DNA of 64,000 nt from Nocardioides ginsengisegetis (lineage in GTDB: Bacteria > Actinomycetota > Actinomycetes > Propionibacteriales > Nocardioidaceae). The stretch is taken from NCBI RefSeq assembly GCF_014138045.1, contig NZ_JACGXA010000001.1:2837001-2901000 (forward strand). Reading direction: 5' to 3'. This document shows positions 1 to 9,111 of the stretch, in pieces. The notes under the pieces were generated by a model. That model worked only from the letters and a program-made list of their open reading frames with translations, ran no database searches and was not told the DNA's origin. The translations under genes were made by a program, and so were the position numbers. Position 1 is the stretch's first letter; every line of letters starts with the position of its first letter.

Positions 1-1574
1 GGAGAGGAATCGCACGGTCTCCGCCCCGGTGTTGTTGAGGAAGCCGGACGCGATGTCCATGACGTAGCGGCCACCCGCGGGGATGACGGTGCCGGCCGGG
101 ATCTGCTTGGGCGCCCCGCCGCCACCGGCGACGTCGTCGATGTAGAAGCCGCTGACGTCCACGGGCGCGGTGAGCGGGTTGTAGAGCTCGACCCACTCGG
201 TGCCCGTGCCCGAGGGGGCCATGAGGAACTCGTTGACCTTGACCTGGGTCGGGTCGCCGTTGGTGCCGGTGCCCGCGCCGGTGACGTAGCTGCGGGTACC
301 GGTGTCGTAGGTGACGGTGTAGCCCGAGCCGTTGGTGCCCGTCGTGACCAGGTGGATGGTGCCGCCGTGGTTGAACGTGCCCGAGTAGTCGATGGCCGCG
401 CCGGTCGTGTCCGTGGTGTCGCAGGGGTTGTTCATCATGTAGATGTCGGCCGCGATCGCCCGGTAGGTGTTGAGGGTGCGGTTGCCCGGGTGGCCGAACG
501 AGTTGGTGCCGCACGAGATCACGGTCATCTGCGGGTCCAGCGCGTTGACGTAGTTGGCCGACGAGGAGTGCGCCGAGCCGTGGTGGTTGGCGCGGAGGGT
601 CTCGACCTTGCCCATCTTGGTCAAGAGCTGCGACTCGACGTCGTTGTAGGTGTAGCCGTTGACCGACGAGGAGTACTCGCCGTCGCTGTCGCCGGCGGTC
701 GCGTAGTTGTAGGCGCCGTAGGTGAACTTCACGCCGATCGAGTAGTCGTTCTCGCTCGGCGGGTTGGCGTCGGTGGAGTGGTTGCCGCTGACCGGCGTGG
801 TGCCGTCGGCCTGCATCACGCCCTTGGCGTTGGCCTCCTCGATGGTGCCGGTGGCGCCGCCGAGGTCGATGCCCGGCCAGGTGCCGGTGTTGGTCAGGGT
901 GACGACCTTGCCCTCGATGTTGGCCCGGTCGGCCTGGCCGGCGGGTCCGTAGAGCCAGCAGATGAAGCGCTGGCCGGTCATGCTCGTGGTGCCGACGTTG
1001 TGCCAGGCCACCTCCGGCTCGGGGGCCGTCGAGGTGCCGGTGTCGCACTTCCCGTTGGAGTTCGCATCGGTCCAGGTGCCGCCGTCGTGGTCGATCAGGC
1101 TGCCGACGGTGAAGCCGAGGCCGCCGATGCTCGTCGGCGTCAGCAGCTGGTAGAGCCCGTTGCTGTAGGCCTGCGTGTCACCGGGGTTGCCGGCGTAGCC
1201 GATGTGGTCGAGGTGGTGGTGGCTGGCCATCACGTAGTCGAGGTGCACCGGGTTGGCGCCGGTGCCGCAGATCCCGCGGATCTGGGTGGCCACCGCGGTG
1301 GCGTTCGTGTTGACGCCCTTGGTGTTGTAGGCGTTCTCGCCCAGGTCGATGAGCATCGTCTTCCCGGTCGGGCCGACGAGGAGCTGGCTGTCGCCCTGGT
1401 CGACGTCGAACCAGTAGATGTTGAGCTGGCCCGGCGTCCACGTGCCCGAGGTCGAGCAGGCGGCCGCGTTGGGCACGGCCGCGTCCGCGGTGGAGGTGGG
1501 CACGAGGAGGGCGAGGAAGCCCAGAGCGAGGCTCAGGGCAAGCGTGATCGACACGCGCTGTGCACGAGGCATGG
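1..1574 (-). CDS. Secreted metallo-beta-lactamase-fold hydrolase with lamin-tail domain (3' end off the window)
   Basis: The visible 524 residues begin with a Sec signal peptide (about residues 1-31, cleavage after ADA). A metallo-beta-lactamase-fold domain like the soluble part of ComEC follows: the zinc motif HHHLDH is at residues 118-123 and a later NHHGSAHS segment is typical of this family. From about residue 440 the protein turns into a lamin-tail (LTD) immunoglobulin-like domain, recognisable by VNEFLMAPSGTGTEWVELYN. LTD is common on extracellular nucleases and hydrolases of actinobacteria. The start ATG follows a GGGAG ribosome site. The C-terminus is cut by the window edge. Extracellular phosphodiesterase or nuclease activity is inferred; the substrate is unknown. 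Confidence 0.85.
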
Positions 1575-1697
1575 GGATCTCCCGAGAGATGGCGCGGCGC
1601 GGGGGTACACCGGCGAGCCAGATCGTGGCGCATGCAGGGGGTCGTCGTACAGGGGTTGGGCGGTGCGAATTCGTGAACTTCGTGTGACGCGCGTGGG

Positions 1698-2405
1698 TCA
1701 GCGGCCGATCGCGATGACCGGGACCCGGGCCGGGTCGAGCCGGGCCATCAGCCTCCGGATGAAGGGGCGGGGCGCGCTCACGCAGCCGCCGGTCGCGCCG
1801 GAGCCGTTGACGTGCAGGAAGATCCCGGCGCCACGGTGCCGGACCTGGCGGTGGTTGAAGCTGGTGACGATCGACCACTCGTACTGCCGGGGGTAGTCCG
1901 TGAGCCGCTCGGAGGAGTTCGCGTCGCTGGCCGGGAGCCGCCAGCGGAAGCCGCCCTGCTCCTGGTTGCGGTAGCGGTTGTAGAAGTCCGAGGCGTTGTC
2001 CTGCACCCAGAAGTCGCCCCGGTGGATCCGCCGGTAGTCGATCTTCCAGACGTCCTTGGCCGCGTGTCGTCCGAACGCCCACGGGAGCCGGTAGGTGCCG
2101 AGCGGCGTGGTGCCGGTGCCCTGCCGGCGCTCGCGGCCGGGCACCAGCCCGCCGTACCCGATCCGGCCGTCGGTGGCGCGCATCCGCACCTGCCAGCCGT
2201 CCCTGTTCTTGACCCAGTAGGTGACCCGGGCGTGGTAGCCCCTCGTCCGGTTGACCGTGACGACCTGGCGGGTGCCGGGCCTCAGGGACACCTCGACGCC
2301 GTCGAGGCGTCGGGTCCGGGTGGCCGCGTCCGCCGGCGGTGCCGCCGTCAGGATCGGGAGCAGGGTGAGCAGCAGCGTGGTGGCCAGCAGGCCGATCCGG
2401 GTCAT
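1698..2405 (-). CDS. Secreted L,D-transpeptidase (YkuD-like) family protein
   Basis: This 235-residue protein has an N-terminal signal sequence ending near ADAATRT at about residue 28. The C-terminal third carries HVNGSGATGGCVSAP, with His198 and Cys208. It resembles the His...(S/T)xGC active site of L,D-transpeptidases, which form 3-3 peptidoglycan cross-links or anchor proteins to peptidoglycan in the cell wall. The serine position before GGC is Thr-Gly rather than the usual Ser-His, so it belongs to a divergent YkuD subgroup. Its ATG overlaps the stop of the upstream DNA ligase gene (ATGA), which implies translational coupling. That pairing of a DNA ligase with a wall enzyme is odd and may reflect compaction only. 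Confidence 0.8.
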   Translation of the reverse strand: MTRIGLLATTLLLTLLPILTAAPPADAATRTRRLDGVEVSLRPGTRQVVTVNRTRGYHARVTYWVKNRDGWQVRMRATDGRIGYGGLVPGRERRQGTGTTPLGTYRLPWAFGRHAAKDVWKIDYRRIHRGDFWVQDNASDFYNRYRNQEQGGFRWRLPASDANSSERLTDYPRQYEWSIVTSFNHRQVRHRGAGIFLHVNGSGATGGCVSAPRPFIRRLMARLDPARVPVIAIGR

Positions 2406-3328
2406 GCGTCCTCCGCGAGGTCCTCGGGCGTCAGATCGGCCCGGAGCCCGCGGAAGGAGGGCTGCCGCAGCCGCTGCTGCGACGAGAGGCCGAGGGCCTC
2501 CACGTCGACGACCAGCACCGGCTCGACCCACCGGGTCCCGAGGGCGTCCAGCCGCGGCACCTCGTCGACGAAGGGCGAGTCGGCGCGGGCGAGCGGCTCG
2601 AGCAGCTCCCGCAGGACCGGACCCTTCGCGCCGGCGATGCCGCTGCCGACCCGGCCACGGTAGACCAGCCCCTGGCTCGTCGGCTCCCCCACCAGCAGCG
2701 CGCCGAGACGGTGGGCCGAGTCGGTCTCCGGCCGCCAGCCGCCCACGACGTACGACGCGCGCCGCCGGTGCGGGAACTTCAGCCAGTGCGGGCTGCGCTG
2801 ACCGAACTCGTAGCGGGAGGCGAGCCGCTTGCTGACGATGCCCTCGAGACCCTGCTCGCGAGTGGCCTCGAAGAGCATGTCGCCGTCGTCGTACGTGCCG
2901 GGCACCTGCCAGTGCACGTCGGCGAGGCCCAGGCCCAGCAGGGCCTCGCGACGGACCGACAACGGCTCGCGGGACAGGTCGCGGCCGTCGAGACGGACCA
3001 GGTCGAAGACGAGATAGGTCACCGGACGGCGTTGGACCAGCTTGGCCGCCCGCGTCGGGCTCTTCACGTGCATCCGGTCGGCGAGCGCGCCGAAGCTCGG
3101 CCGGCCCTCGTCGAAGGCGACGACCTCGCCGTCGAGCAGGAGGTCGCGGCCGGCCAGGCCGTGCAGCTCGGGGAAGGTGACGGTCACGTCGTTCTCGTTG
3201 CGCGAGGTGAGGCGGACCCCGCGCGGGGACGCGTCGGCGAGGATGCGCATGCCGTCCCACTTCACCTCGTGCGTCCAGCTCTCCCCCGTGGGGACGTGGA
3301 CACCGCGAGTGGCGAGCATGGGGCGCAT
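2402..3328 (-). CDS. ligC: ATP-dependent DNA ligase, LigC/LigD ligase-domain type
   Basis: This 308-residue single-module ligase has the adenylated lysine motif KWDG (Lys23), LDGEVV (motif III) and EGIVSKR (motif IV), and a C-terminal OB-fold region. Proteins of this size match the stand-alone ligase domain of LigD. The gene lies back to back with ku, only 31 bp between start codons, so the two form a divergent non-homologous end-joining pair that may share a control region. No polymerase or nuclease domain of full LigD is present here. The start was chosen as ATG at 3328 (MRPMLATRG); ATG 3319 is the alternative. Its stop overlaps the start of the L,D-transpeptidase gene. Confidence 0.9.
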   Translation of the reverse strand: MRPMLATRGVHVPTGESWTHEVKWDGMRILADASPRGVRLTSRNENDVTVTFPELHGLAGRDLLLDGEVVAFDEGRPSFGALADRMHVKSPTRAAKLVQRRPVTYLVFDLVRLDGRDLSREPLSVRREALLGLGLADVHWQVPGTYDDGDMLFEATREQGLEGIVSKRLASRYEFGQRSPHWLKFPHRRRASYVVGGWRPETDSAHRLGALLVGEPTSQGLVYRGRVGSGIAGAKGPVLRELLEPLARADSPFVDEVPRLDALGTRWVEPVLVVDVEALGLSSQQRLRQPSFRGLRADLTPEDLAEDA

Positions 3329-3359
3329 GGGGCCATCCTGCCGTGACAAACTGTTCGGC

Positions 3360-4256
3360 ATGCGAGCGATCTGGAAGGGCGCCGTCAGCTTCGGGCTGGT
3401 GAGTGTTCCCGTGAAGCTGTACTCCGCGACCGAGTCGCACGACGTGTCGTTCCGGCAGGTCCACGCCAAGGACGGCGGCCGCATCAAGTACCAGCGCATC
3501 TGCTCCATCGACGGCGAGGAGGTGGCCTACGCCGACATCGCCAAGGGCTACGAGACCGAGGACGGCGAGATGGTCATCCTCACCGACGACGACATGGCCG
3601 AGCTGCCGTCGACGTCGTCGCGCGAGATCGCCGTCGAGAAGTTCGTGCCGAGCGACCAGATCGACCCGATGCTCTTCGAGAAGTCCTACTACCTCGAGCC
3701 CGAGAAGACCGGCGCCAAGCCCTACGCCCTGCTCCGCCAGGCGCTCCTCGACGCCGATCGGATGGCCGTGGTGACCGTGGCGCTGCGCCAGCGCACGACC
3801 GTGGCGGTGCTCCGCGTCCGCGAGGACGTGATCGTGCTCCAGACCATGATGTGGCCCGACGAGATCCGGCAGCCCGACTTCAGCATCGACATCGGAGAGG
3901 TCAAGGACGCCGAGGTCGCGATGGCCAACATGCTGGTCGAGACGCTGGCCGGCGACTTCGACCCCAGCGAGTTCGAGGACGACTACGCCGAGGCCGTCGA
4001 ATCGCTGGTGAAGGCCAAGATCGAGGGCGGCGAGGTCAAGAAGACCCCGACGTCGACGAAGTCCTCCGGCGAGGTGGTCGACCTGCTCGCCGCGCTGCAG
4101 CGCTCCGTCGAGGCCGCCAAGACCGCGCGGGGCGAGGCGACCGACGAAACATCCGACGACGACTCGAAGCCGGCCGCGAAGAAGTCCACGACCAAGAAGA
4201 CCGCCGCCAAGAAGACCGCCGCCAAGAAGACCGCCGCCAAGAAGAAGGCCAGCTGA
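3360..4256 (+). CDS. ku: Non-homologous end-joining protein Ku
   Basis: This 298-residue bacterial Ku begins MRAIWKGAVSFGLVSVPVKL, which is diagnostic. Bacterial Ku forms a ring-shaped homodimer that binds DNA double-strand ends and recruits ligase. The Ku core covers about residues 1-250. The tail from about residue 265 is a low-complexity lysine/alanine extension (AAKKT repeats), which in actinobacterial Ku proteins helps DNA binding and bridging. It is divergent from the adjacent ligase gene. Its stop codon overlaps the ATG of the following VOC gene (TGATG), so the two are probably co-translated. Confidence 0.97.
   Translation: MRAIWKGAVSFGLVSVPVKLYSATESHDVSFRQVHAKDGGRIKYQRICSIDGEEVAYADIAKGYETEDGEMVILTDDDMAELPSTSSREIAVEKFVPSDQIDPMLFEKSYYLEPEKTGAKPYALLRQALLDADRMAVVTVALRQRTTVAVLRVREDVIVLQTMMWPDEIRQPDFSIDIGEVKDAEVAMANMLVETLAGDFDPSEFEDDYAEAVESLVKAKIEGGEVKKTPTSTKSSGEVVDLLAALQRSVEAAKTARGEATDETSDDDSKPAAKKSTTKKTAAKKTAAKKTAAKKKAS
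4194..4244 (+). repeat. 15-bp tandem repeats in the Ku tail
   Basis: Three perfect copies of AAGAAGACCGCCGCC (4194-4238) plus a partial copy encode the KKTAA repeats of the Ku C-terminal tail. Such in-frame repeats can expand or contract by slippage, so tail length may vary between strains. Confidence 0.85.
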
Positions 4257-5023
4257 TGGAGCACACCGTCGTCCCCGGAGAGCCCTGCTGGATCGAGCTG
4301 TTCACGCCCGACTCCGACGCCGCAGCAGACTTCTACGGCGCCCTCTTCGGCTGGACCGCGACTCCGGCCCAGGAGGAGTTCGGCGGCTACCGCATGTTCC
4401 TGCGCGGCGACCAGCCGATCGCGGGCCTGATGGCCAACGACGGCAGCGCCGGCAGCCCGAGCGCCTGGTCGGTCTACCTCGCCAGCGACGACGTCTCTTC
4501 GACCGCCGACAAGGCGCGCGCGGCCGGCGGCACCGTCGTGGCCGAGCCGATGCCGGTGGGCGACCTCGGCCACATGGTGGTGCTCCTGGACCCGGCCGGC
4601 GCCCTGATCGGCGGCTGGCAGCCCGGCACGTTCCCCGGCTTCATCACCCGCAACGAGGTCGGCGCACCGGCGTGGTTCGAGACGCTGAGCAAGCAGTACG
4701 ACGCGGTCGTGCCGTTCTACCGCGACGTGTTCGGGTGGGACACCCACACGATGAGCGACGTGCCGGAGTTCCGCTACACCACGCTGGGCCAGGACGAGAA
4801 CGCCCGGGCCGGGATCATGGACGGGACGACGTTCCTGGGCGACCAGCCCTCGCGCTGGCAGTTCTACATCCAGGTCGAGGACACCGACGCGACCACCGCC
4901 CAGGCCGTGGAGCTCGGCGCGACGCTGCTCCAGCCGGTCGACGACACGCCGTACGGCCGTCTGGGCATGCTGCAGGACCCGGCCGGCGTGCTGTTCCTGC
5001 TGATGGGGCCGACGAAGGACTAA
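4256..5023 (+). CDS. VOC family protein with two glyoxalase-like domains
   Basis: This 255-residue protein contains two tandem vicinal-oxygen-chelate modules. The first (about residues 5-125) starts PCWIELFTPDSDAAADFYGALFGW and the second (about 130-252) starts APAWFETLSKQYDAVVPFYRDVFGW when read across its two halves. This architecture matches actinobacterial proteins often named glyoxalase/bleomycin-resistance or 27-kDa antigen. Metal-dependent chemistry is possible, but the substrate is not predictable. The ATG overlaps the ku stop. The 3' end overlaps the convergent SDR gene by 4 bp. Confidence 0.85.
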   Translation: MEHTVVPGEPCWIELFTPDSDAAADFYGALFGWTATPAQEEFGGYRMFLRGDQPIAGLMANDGSAGSPSAWSVYLASDDVSSTADKARAAGGTVVAEPMPVGDLGHMVVLLDPAGALIGGWQPGTFPGFITRNEVGAPAWFETLSKQYDAVVPFYRDVFGWDTHTMSDVPEFRYTTLGQDENARAGIMDGTTFLGDQPSRWQFYIQVEDTDATTAQAVELGATLLQPVDDTPYGRLGMLQDPAGVLFLLMGPTKD

Positions 5024-5844
5024 CGCGTGCCGCGGGCCGCGGCGGTGTCCGGCGTACGCCGGTGCAGCCGGTTCATCCCGGCGTCGCTCAGCCGCGGCGC
5101 GAGCACCGTGAGGAGCTCGCCGGGCGTGCCGAGCGGGTGGTTGACCGTGACCGGCCGCTCCCGGAGGGCCCGCTCGACCAGGGCGGCTGCCTCGTCGACG
5201 TCGAGCTGACGGCGGTCCTCGGCGCCGCCGGTCGGCACCAGCATCGGGGTGCGGACCGCGCCGAGACGCATGTTGGTGAAGGTGACCCCGTCGGCCAGCG
5301 TCTCCCGGGCCGCGACCCGGGACCACGTGTCGAGCGCGGACTTGGAGGCGAGGTAGGCCGAGAACTTCGGCGCGCGCAGCTGGACGCCCCACGAGAGCAC
5401 GTTGACGACGTGGCCGAAGCCCCGCTCCCGCATCCCCGGGAGCAGCGCCAGGGTGAGCCGCACGGGTGCGAAGAAGTTGATCGCCATCGTCCGTTCCACG
5501 TCGTGGAAGCGGTCGGTCGAGAGGGCGAGCGAGCGCCGGATCGAGCGGCCGGCGTTGTTGACCAGGAAGTCGACGCCCCCGTGGTCGGCGGTCACCCGCG
5601 CGACCAGGTCGGCGACCGCGTCGGCGTCGGTGAGGTCGGCCGGGTGGACGTGCGCGTGCTCGAGCCCGGCGGCCGCGGCCTCGAGCTGGTCGGCACGACG
5701 GGCGACCAGGATCGTGGTCGCGCCAGCGGCCGAGACCCGGCGGGCCGTCGCCGCACCGATGCCCGACGACGCGCCGGTCACGAGGACCGTCCGGCCGGCC
5801 AGCTCCACCGGCCGTCGGCGGCCGGCGAGGCGGTAGCGGGTCAC
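5020..5844 (-). CDS. Short-chain dehydrogenase/reductase (SDR)
   Basis: This 274-residue classical SDR has the NAD(P)-binding TGASSGIG motif at residues 23-30, NNAG at 96-99, and the catalytic Ser151 and Tyr164-x3-Lys168 (YLASK). Substrates are usually alcohols, ketones or fatty-acyl chains; the sequence does not decide which. The GTG start overlaps the stop of the upstream amidase gene (GTGA), so the two are translationally coupled. The long C-terminal tail after residue 200 resembles SDRs of mycolata and other actinobacteria that act on lipids, but this is inference. Confidence 0.88.
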   Translation of the reverse strand: MTRYRLAGRRRPVELAGRTVLVTGASSGIGAATARRVSAAGATTILVARRADQLEAAAAGLEHAHVHPADLTDADAVADLVARVTADHGGVDFLVNNAGRSIRRSLALSTDRFHDVERTMAINFFAPVRLTLALLPGMRERGFGHVVNVLSWGVQLRAPKFSAYLASKSALDTWSRVAARETLADGVTFTNMRLGAVRTPMLVPTGGAEDRRQLDVDEAAALVERALRERPVTVNHPLGTPGELLTVLAPRLSDAGMNRLHRRTPDTAAARGTR

Positions 5845-7241
5845 GCCTCGTCGCCGGCCACGAGCGGCCAGGGTCGGGCCTGCTCGATCTGGGCGGCCAG
5901 GCTGAACAGGGTGGCCTCGTCGTCCGTGCGGCCGACGAGCTGGACGCTCAGCGGGAGGCCGTCGGGGCCGGTGCCGCACGGGACGGCCGCGGCCGGGTTG
6001 CCGGCGACGTTCCAGAGCGCGGCGTAGGCGATCGCGGGCATCGCACGGAGCGAGGCCAGGACCGTGCCGACGCCGTCCAGGCGGCCGACCACCGGCGGGC
6101 GGTGCGCGATCGTCGGGGTGAGCAGGACGTCGATGTCCTCGAAGACCCGGTTGGCCTTGGCCGAGACCTTCTCGGTCTCCTTCAGCGCCCAGTCGATGAC
6201 GCCCTGGCGGACCCACGTGCCGAGCCGGTAGGTCTCGCGGGTGCGGCGCTCGAGCCGCTCGTAGTGCTCCACCGCGTCGGCCTCGGTGCGGATGCCGGCG
6301 AAGAACTGCGGCACGAACGCGGCTGTCGGGTCGGGATAACGCGGGTCGACCTCGCGGACGTCGTGGCCCGCGTCGGCCAGCAGTCGCGCCATGTCCGCGA
6401 CCGCCTGGACGTGGAGCGGGTCGGGCTTCACGCCGAGCGTGACGGGCTTGGTCGTCCAGCCGATCCGCAGCCGGCCGGGCCCGCGCTGCGCGGCCGCCAC
6501 GAACGGCTCGTCTCCCCCGGCCCGGTAGAGGTCGGTCGGGACGTTGCCCCGGATGGCGTCGTAGACGATCGCGCTGTCGAGGACCGTGCGGGTCAGCGGG
6601 CCGGCGGTGCCGAGCGCCCACCACAGGTGCGGCTGGGGTGCGGTGGTGACGCGGCCGCGCTGGGGCTTGAGGCCGAACAGGCCGCAGCAGGCGCTGGGGA
6701 TCCGGATCGAGCCGCCCCCGTCGCCGCCGATCGCGACCGGGACCAGACCGGCCGAGACCGCAGCCGCCGTGCCGCCGCTGGAGCCGCCGGGCGTGCGGGT
6801 GCGGTCCCACGGGTTGCGGGTGATGCCGCGCGACGCGGACTCGGTGTAGGGGAACGCCCCGAACTCCGGCATCGTGGTCTTGCCGACGATCACGGCACCG
6901 GCGGCGCGGAGGCGTCGTACGAGCTCGGCGTCGGCGGACGCCGGCGTCGTGTTGGCCTCGCCTCCGAACGTCGTCACCGTGCCGGCGACGTCGATCTCCT
7001 CCTTGATGGCGATCGGTACGCCGTGCAGCGGGCCGGGCGTCGCGCCGCCCGCCACGGCCGCGTCGCGCTCGGTCGCCTCGGCGCGCGCCTGCTCACCCAG
7101 CACGACCGAGAACGCGTTGAGCGCCGGGTCGCGTTCGGTGATCCGGGCCAACGCCTCCTCGACCACCACCCGGGCGGTCAGGTCACCGGAGGCGGTGAGG
7201 CGGGCGGTCTCGGCGGCGCTGGTGCGGGACAGGTCGGTCAC
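5841..7241 (-). CDS. Amidase (amidase signature family)
   Basis: This 466-residue enzyme carries the full amidase-signature triad: Lys80 in PIAIKEEID, the cis-serine in GGSSGG (152-157), and the nucleophile Ser178 in GDGGGSIRIP. It hydrolyses amide bonds in small molecules, but family members range from GatA-like proteins to nylon-oligomer and acylamide hydrolases. No gatB or gatC lies nearby, so a GatA role is unlikely. It is translationally coupled to the SDR gene downstream and separated by 16 bp from the ABC transporter genes upstream, so all four may form one transcript. Confidence 0.92.
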   Translation of the reverse strand: MTDLSRTSAAETARLTASGDLTARVVVEEALARITERDPALNAFSVVLGEQARAEATERDAAVAGGATPGPLHGVPIAIKEEIDVAGTVTTFGGEANTTPASADAELVRRLRAAGAVIVGKTTMPEFGAFPYTESASRGITRNPWDRTRTPGGSSGGTAAAVSAGLVPVAIGGDGGGSIRIPSACCGLFGLKPQRGRVTTAPQPHLWWALGTAGPLTRTVLDSAIVYDAIRGNVPTDLYRAGGDEPFVAAAQRGPGRLRIGWTTKPVTLGVKPDPLHVQAVADMARLLADAGHDVREVDPRYPDPTAAFVPQFFAGIRTEADAVEHYERLERRTRETYRLGTWVRQGVIDWALKETEKVSAKANRVFEDIDVLLTPTIAHRPPVVGRLDGVGTVLASLRAMPAIAYAALWNVAGNPAAAVPCGTGPDGLPLSVQLVGRTDDEATLFSLAAQIEQARPWPLVAGDEA

Positions 7242-7257
7242 TCGGGCAGCGTAGCGA

Positions 7258-9111
7258 TCACGCGAGCGAGTCGAGCCAGGCCTGGTGCAAGTCCGAGAAG
7301 CGGCCCTCGCCGCCGGCGATGAGATCGGCCGGCGTGCCGTCCTCGACGATCCGGCCGTGCTCCATGACGAGCACCCGATCCGCGATCTCGACGGTGGAGA
7401 GCCGGTGGGCGATGATCACGGCGGTCCGGCCGGCCAGGACGGTGCGTAGCGCGTGCTGAACCAGCCGCTCGGAGGGCACGTCGAGCGAGGAGGTGGCCTC
7501 GTCGAGGATGAGGACGGCCGGGTCGGCGAGGAACGCCCGCGCGAAGGCGACGAGCTGGCGCTGGCCGGCGGACAGCCGGCCGCCGCGGTTGGCGACGTCG
7601 GTGTCGTAGCCGTGCGGGAGCGCGGCGATGAAGTCGTGGGCACCGATCGCGCGCGCGGCCTCCTCCACCTGCTCCATCGTGGCGTCGGGGCGGCCGAAGC
7701 GGATGTTGTCGGCCACGGTGCCGGAGAAGAGGTAGTTCTCCTGGGTGACCATCACGACCGCGTCGCGCAGGGTGTCCGAGGCCAGGTGGCGTACGTCGAT
7801 CCCGTCCAGCAGCACGCGGCCACGGACCGGGTCGTAGAACCGGGTCGCCAGCTTGGCCAGCGTGGTCTTGCCCGCGCCGGTCGTGCCGACCAGGGCCAGC
7901 GTCTGTCCCGCGGGCACCGTCAGGTCGAGGTCGGGCAGGACGGGGATGTCGTCGACGTAGGAGAACGACACGTGGTCGAAGCGCACCTCGCCGCGCGCCC
8001 CCTCGAGCGGGACCGGGTCCGTGGGCTCGGGCACCCCGGGCTCCTCCTCGAGCACGCCGGAGAGCTTCTCCAGGGCGGCCGAGGCGGACTGGAAGGTGTT
8101 GTAGAACTGCGAGATCTCCATCATCGGCTCGAAGAACTGGCGCAGGTAGAGCAGGAACGCCGCGAGCACGCCGACGGTGACCTCGCCGTGGTAGGCCCGG
8201 AAGGCGCCGTAGAGGAGCACGACGCCGATCGTGACGTTGCCGATCAGCTTGATGCCCGGCATGAACCACGCGACGAGCCGGAAGGCGTCGAGGTTGGCGA
8301 GGCGGTACTGGTCGTTGACGTCGTCGAAGATCTCCTGGTTGCGACCCTCGCGACGGAAGGCCTGCACCGCGCGGATGCCGCCCATCGACTCCACGAAGTG
8401 CACGATCACCAGCGCGACCTTCTCGCGGGTGACGCGGTAGCTGCGCGCGGACTCCTTGCGGAACCAGTTGGTCAGCCAGGCCAGGAACGGGCCGCACACC
8501 AGCGCGACCAGGCCGAGCCGGACGTCGAGGAAGAGGAGCAGCCCGGCGGTGCCGACCAGGGTCAGCGCGGCCGTGACGAGGCCGTCGAACCCGGTCTCGA
8601 GCATCTCGTAGATCGCGTCGACGTCGGAGGTCTGCCGCGAGATCACCCGGCCCGAGGTGTAGCTGTCGTGGAAGGCGGGGCTCAGCGCCTGGAACTGGCG
8701 GAACACCCGCCGCCGGATCTCGAAGAGGATGTCCTGGCCGATCTGGCCCGACCGCACGAGGAAGAGGTTGCGGGCGACCGCCTGGGTCAGCGTCGCCACC
8801 AGCATGATGCCGACGATGACGAGCAGCGGCCCGGTGTCCCCGGTCGCCCGGATCGGCCCGATGCCGGTGTCGATGCCCTCCTTGACGAGGTAGGGGATCG
8901 AGAGGCGCGCGGCGTTCTCGACCACGACGATGACCACGAGCAGCTGGATCGCGCGCTTGTAGGGCGCGAGCATGTCGCGCAGCAGCCGCCGCGACCGGCC
9001 GGCGAGCCGGACCGTCGTCTCCTGGGTCAGCTCCTCGGTGATGTCGTCGGCCGCCACCCCGCGCCACTCCTGGGGCTTCTGGTCCTGCTGCTGGTCCTGC
9101 ACCTGCGTCAT
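7258..9111 (-). CDS. ABC exporter subunit (TMD-NBD half transporter) with the catalytic NBD
   Basis: This 617-residue half-transporter has an N-terminal six-helix membrane domain (about residues 55-345) and a C-terminal nucleotide-binding domain. Walker A is GTTGAGKTT, and Walker B ends LILDEATSSLD with the catalytic glutamate present. The signature is LSAGQ instead of LSGGQ, and the H-loop is IIAHRLS. Together with its upstream partner this fits a heterodimeric multidrug or lipid exporter of the type with one degenerate ATP site. The ATG overlaps the stop of the partner gene (ATGA). The substrate cannot be deduced. Confidence 0.93.
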   Translation of the reverse strand: MTQVQDQQQDQKPQEWRGVAADDITEELTQETTVRLAGRSRRLLRDMLAPYKRAIQLLVVIVVVENAARLSIPYLVKEGIDTGIGPIRATGDTGPLLVIVGIMLVATLTQAVARNLFLVRSGQIGQDILFEIRRRVFRQFQALSPAFHDSYTSGRVISRQTSDVDAIYEMLETGFDGLVTAALTLVGTAGLLLFLDVRLGLVALVCGPFLAWLTNWFRKESARSYRVTREKVALVIVHFVESMGGIRAVQAFRREGRNQEIFDDVNDQYRLANLDAFRLVAWFMPGIKLIGNVTIGVVLLYGAFRAYHGEVTVGVLAAFLLYLRQFFEPMMEISQFYNTFQSASAALEKLSGVLEEEPGVPEPTDPVPLEGARGEVRFDHVSFSYVDDIPVLPDLDLTVPAGQTLALVGTTGAGKTTLAKLATRFYDPVRGRVLLDGIDVRHLASDTLRDAVVMVTQENYLFSGTVADNIRFGRPDATMEQVEEAARAIGAHDFIAALPHGYDTDVANRGGRLSAGQRQLVAFARAFLADPAVLILDEATSSLDVPSERLVQHALRTVLAGRTAVIIAHRLSTVEIADRVLVMEHGRIVEDGTPADLIAGGEGRFSDLHQAWLDSLA

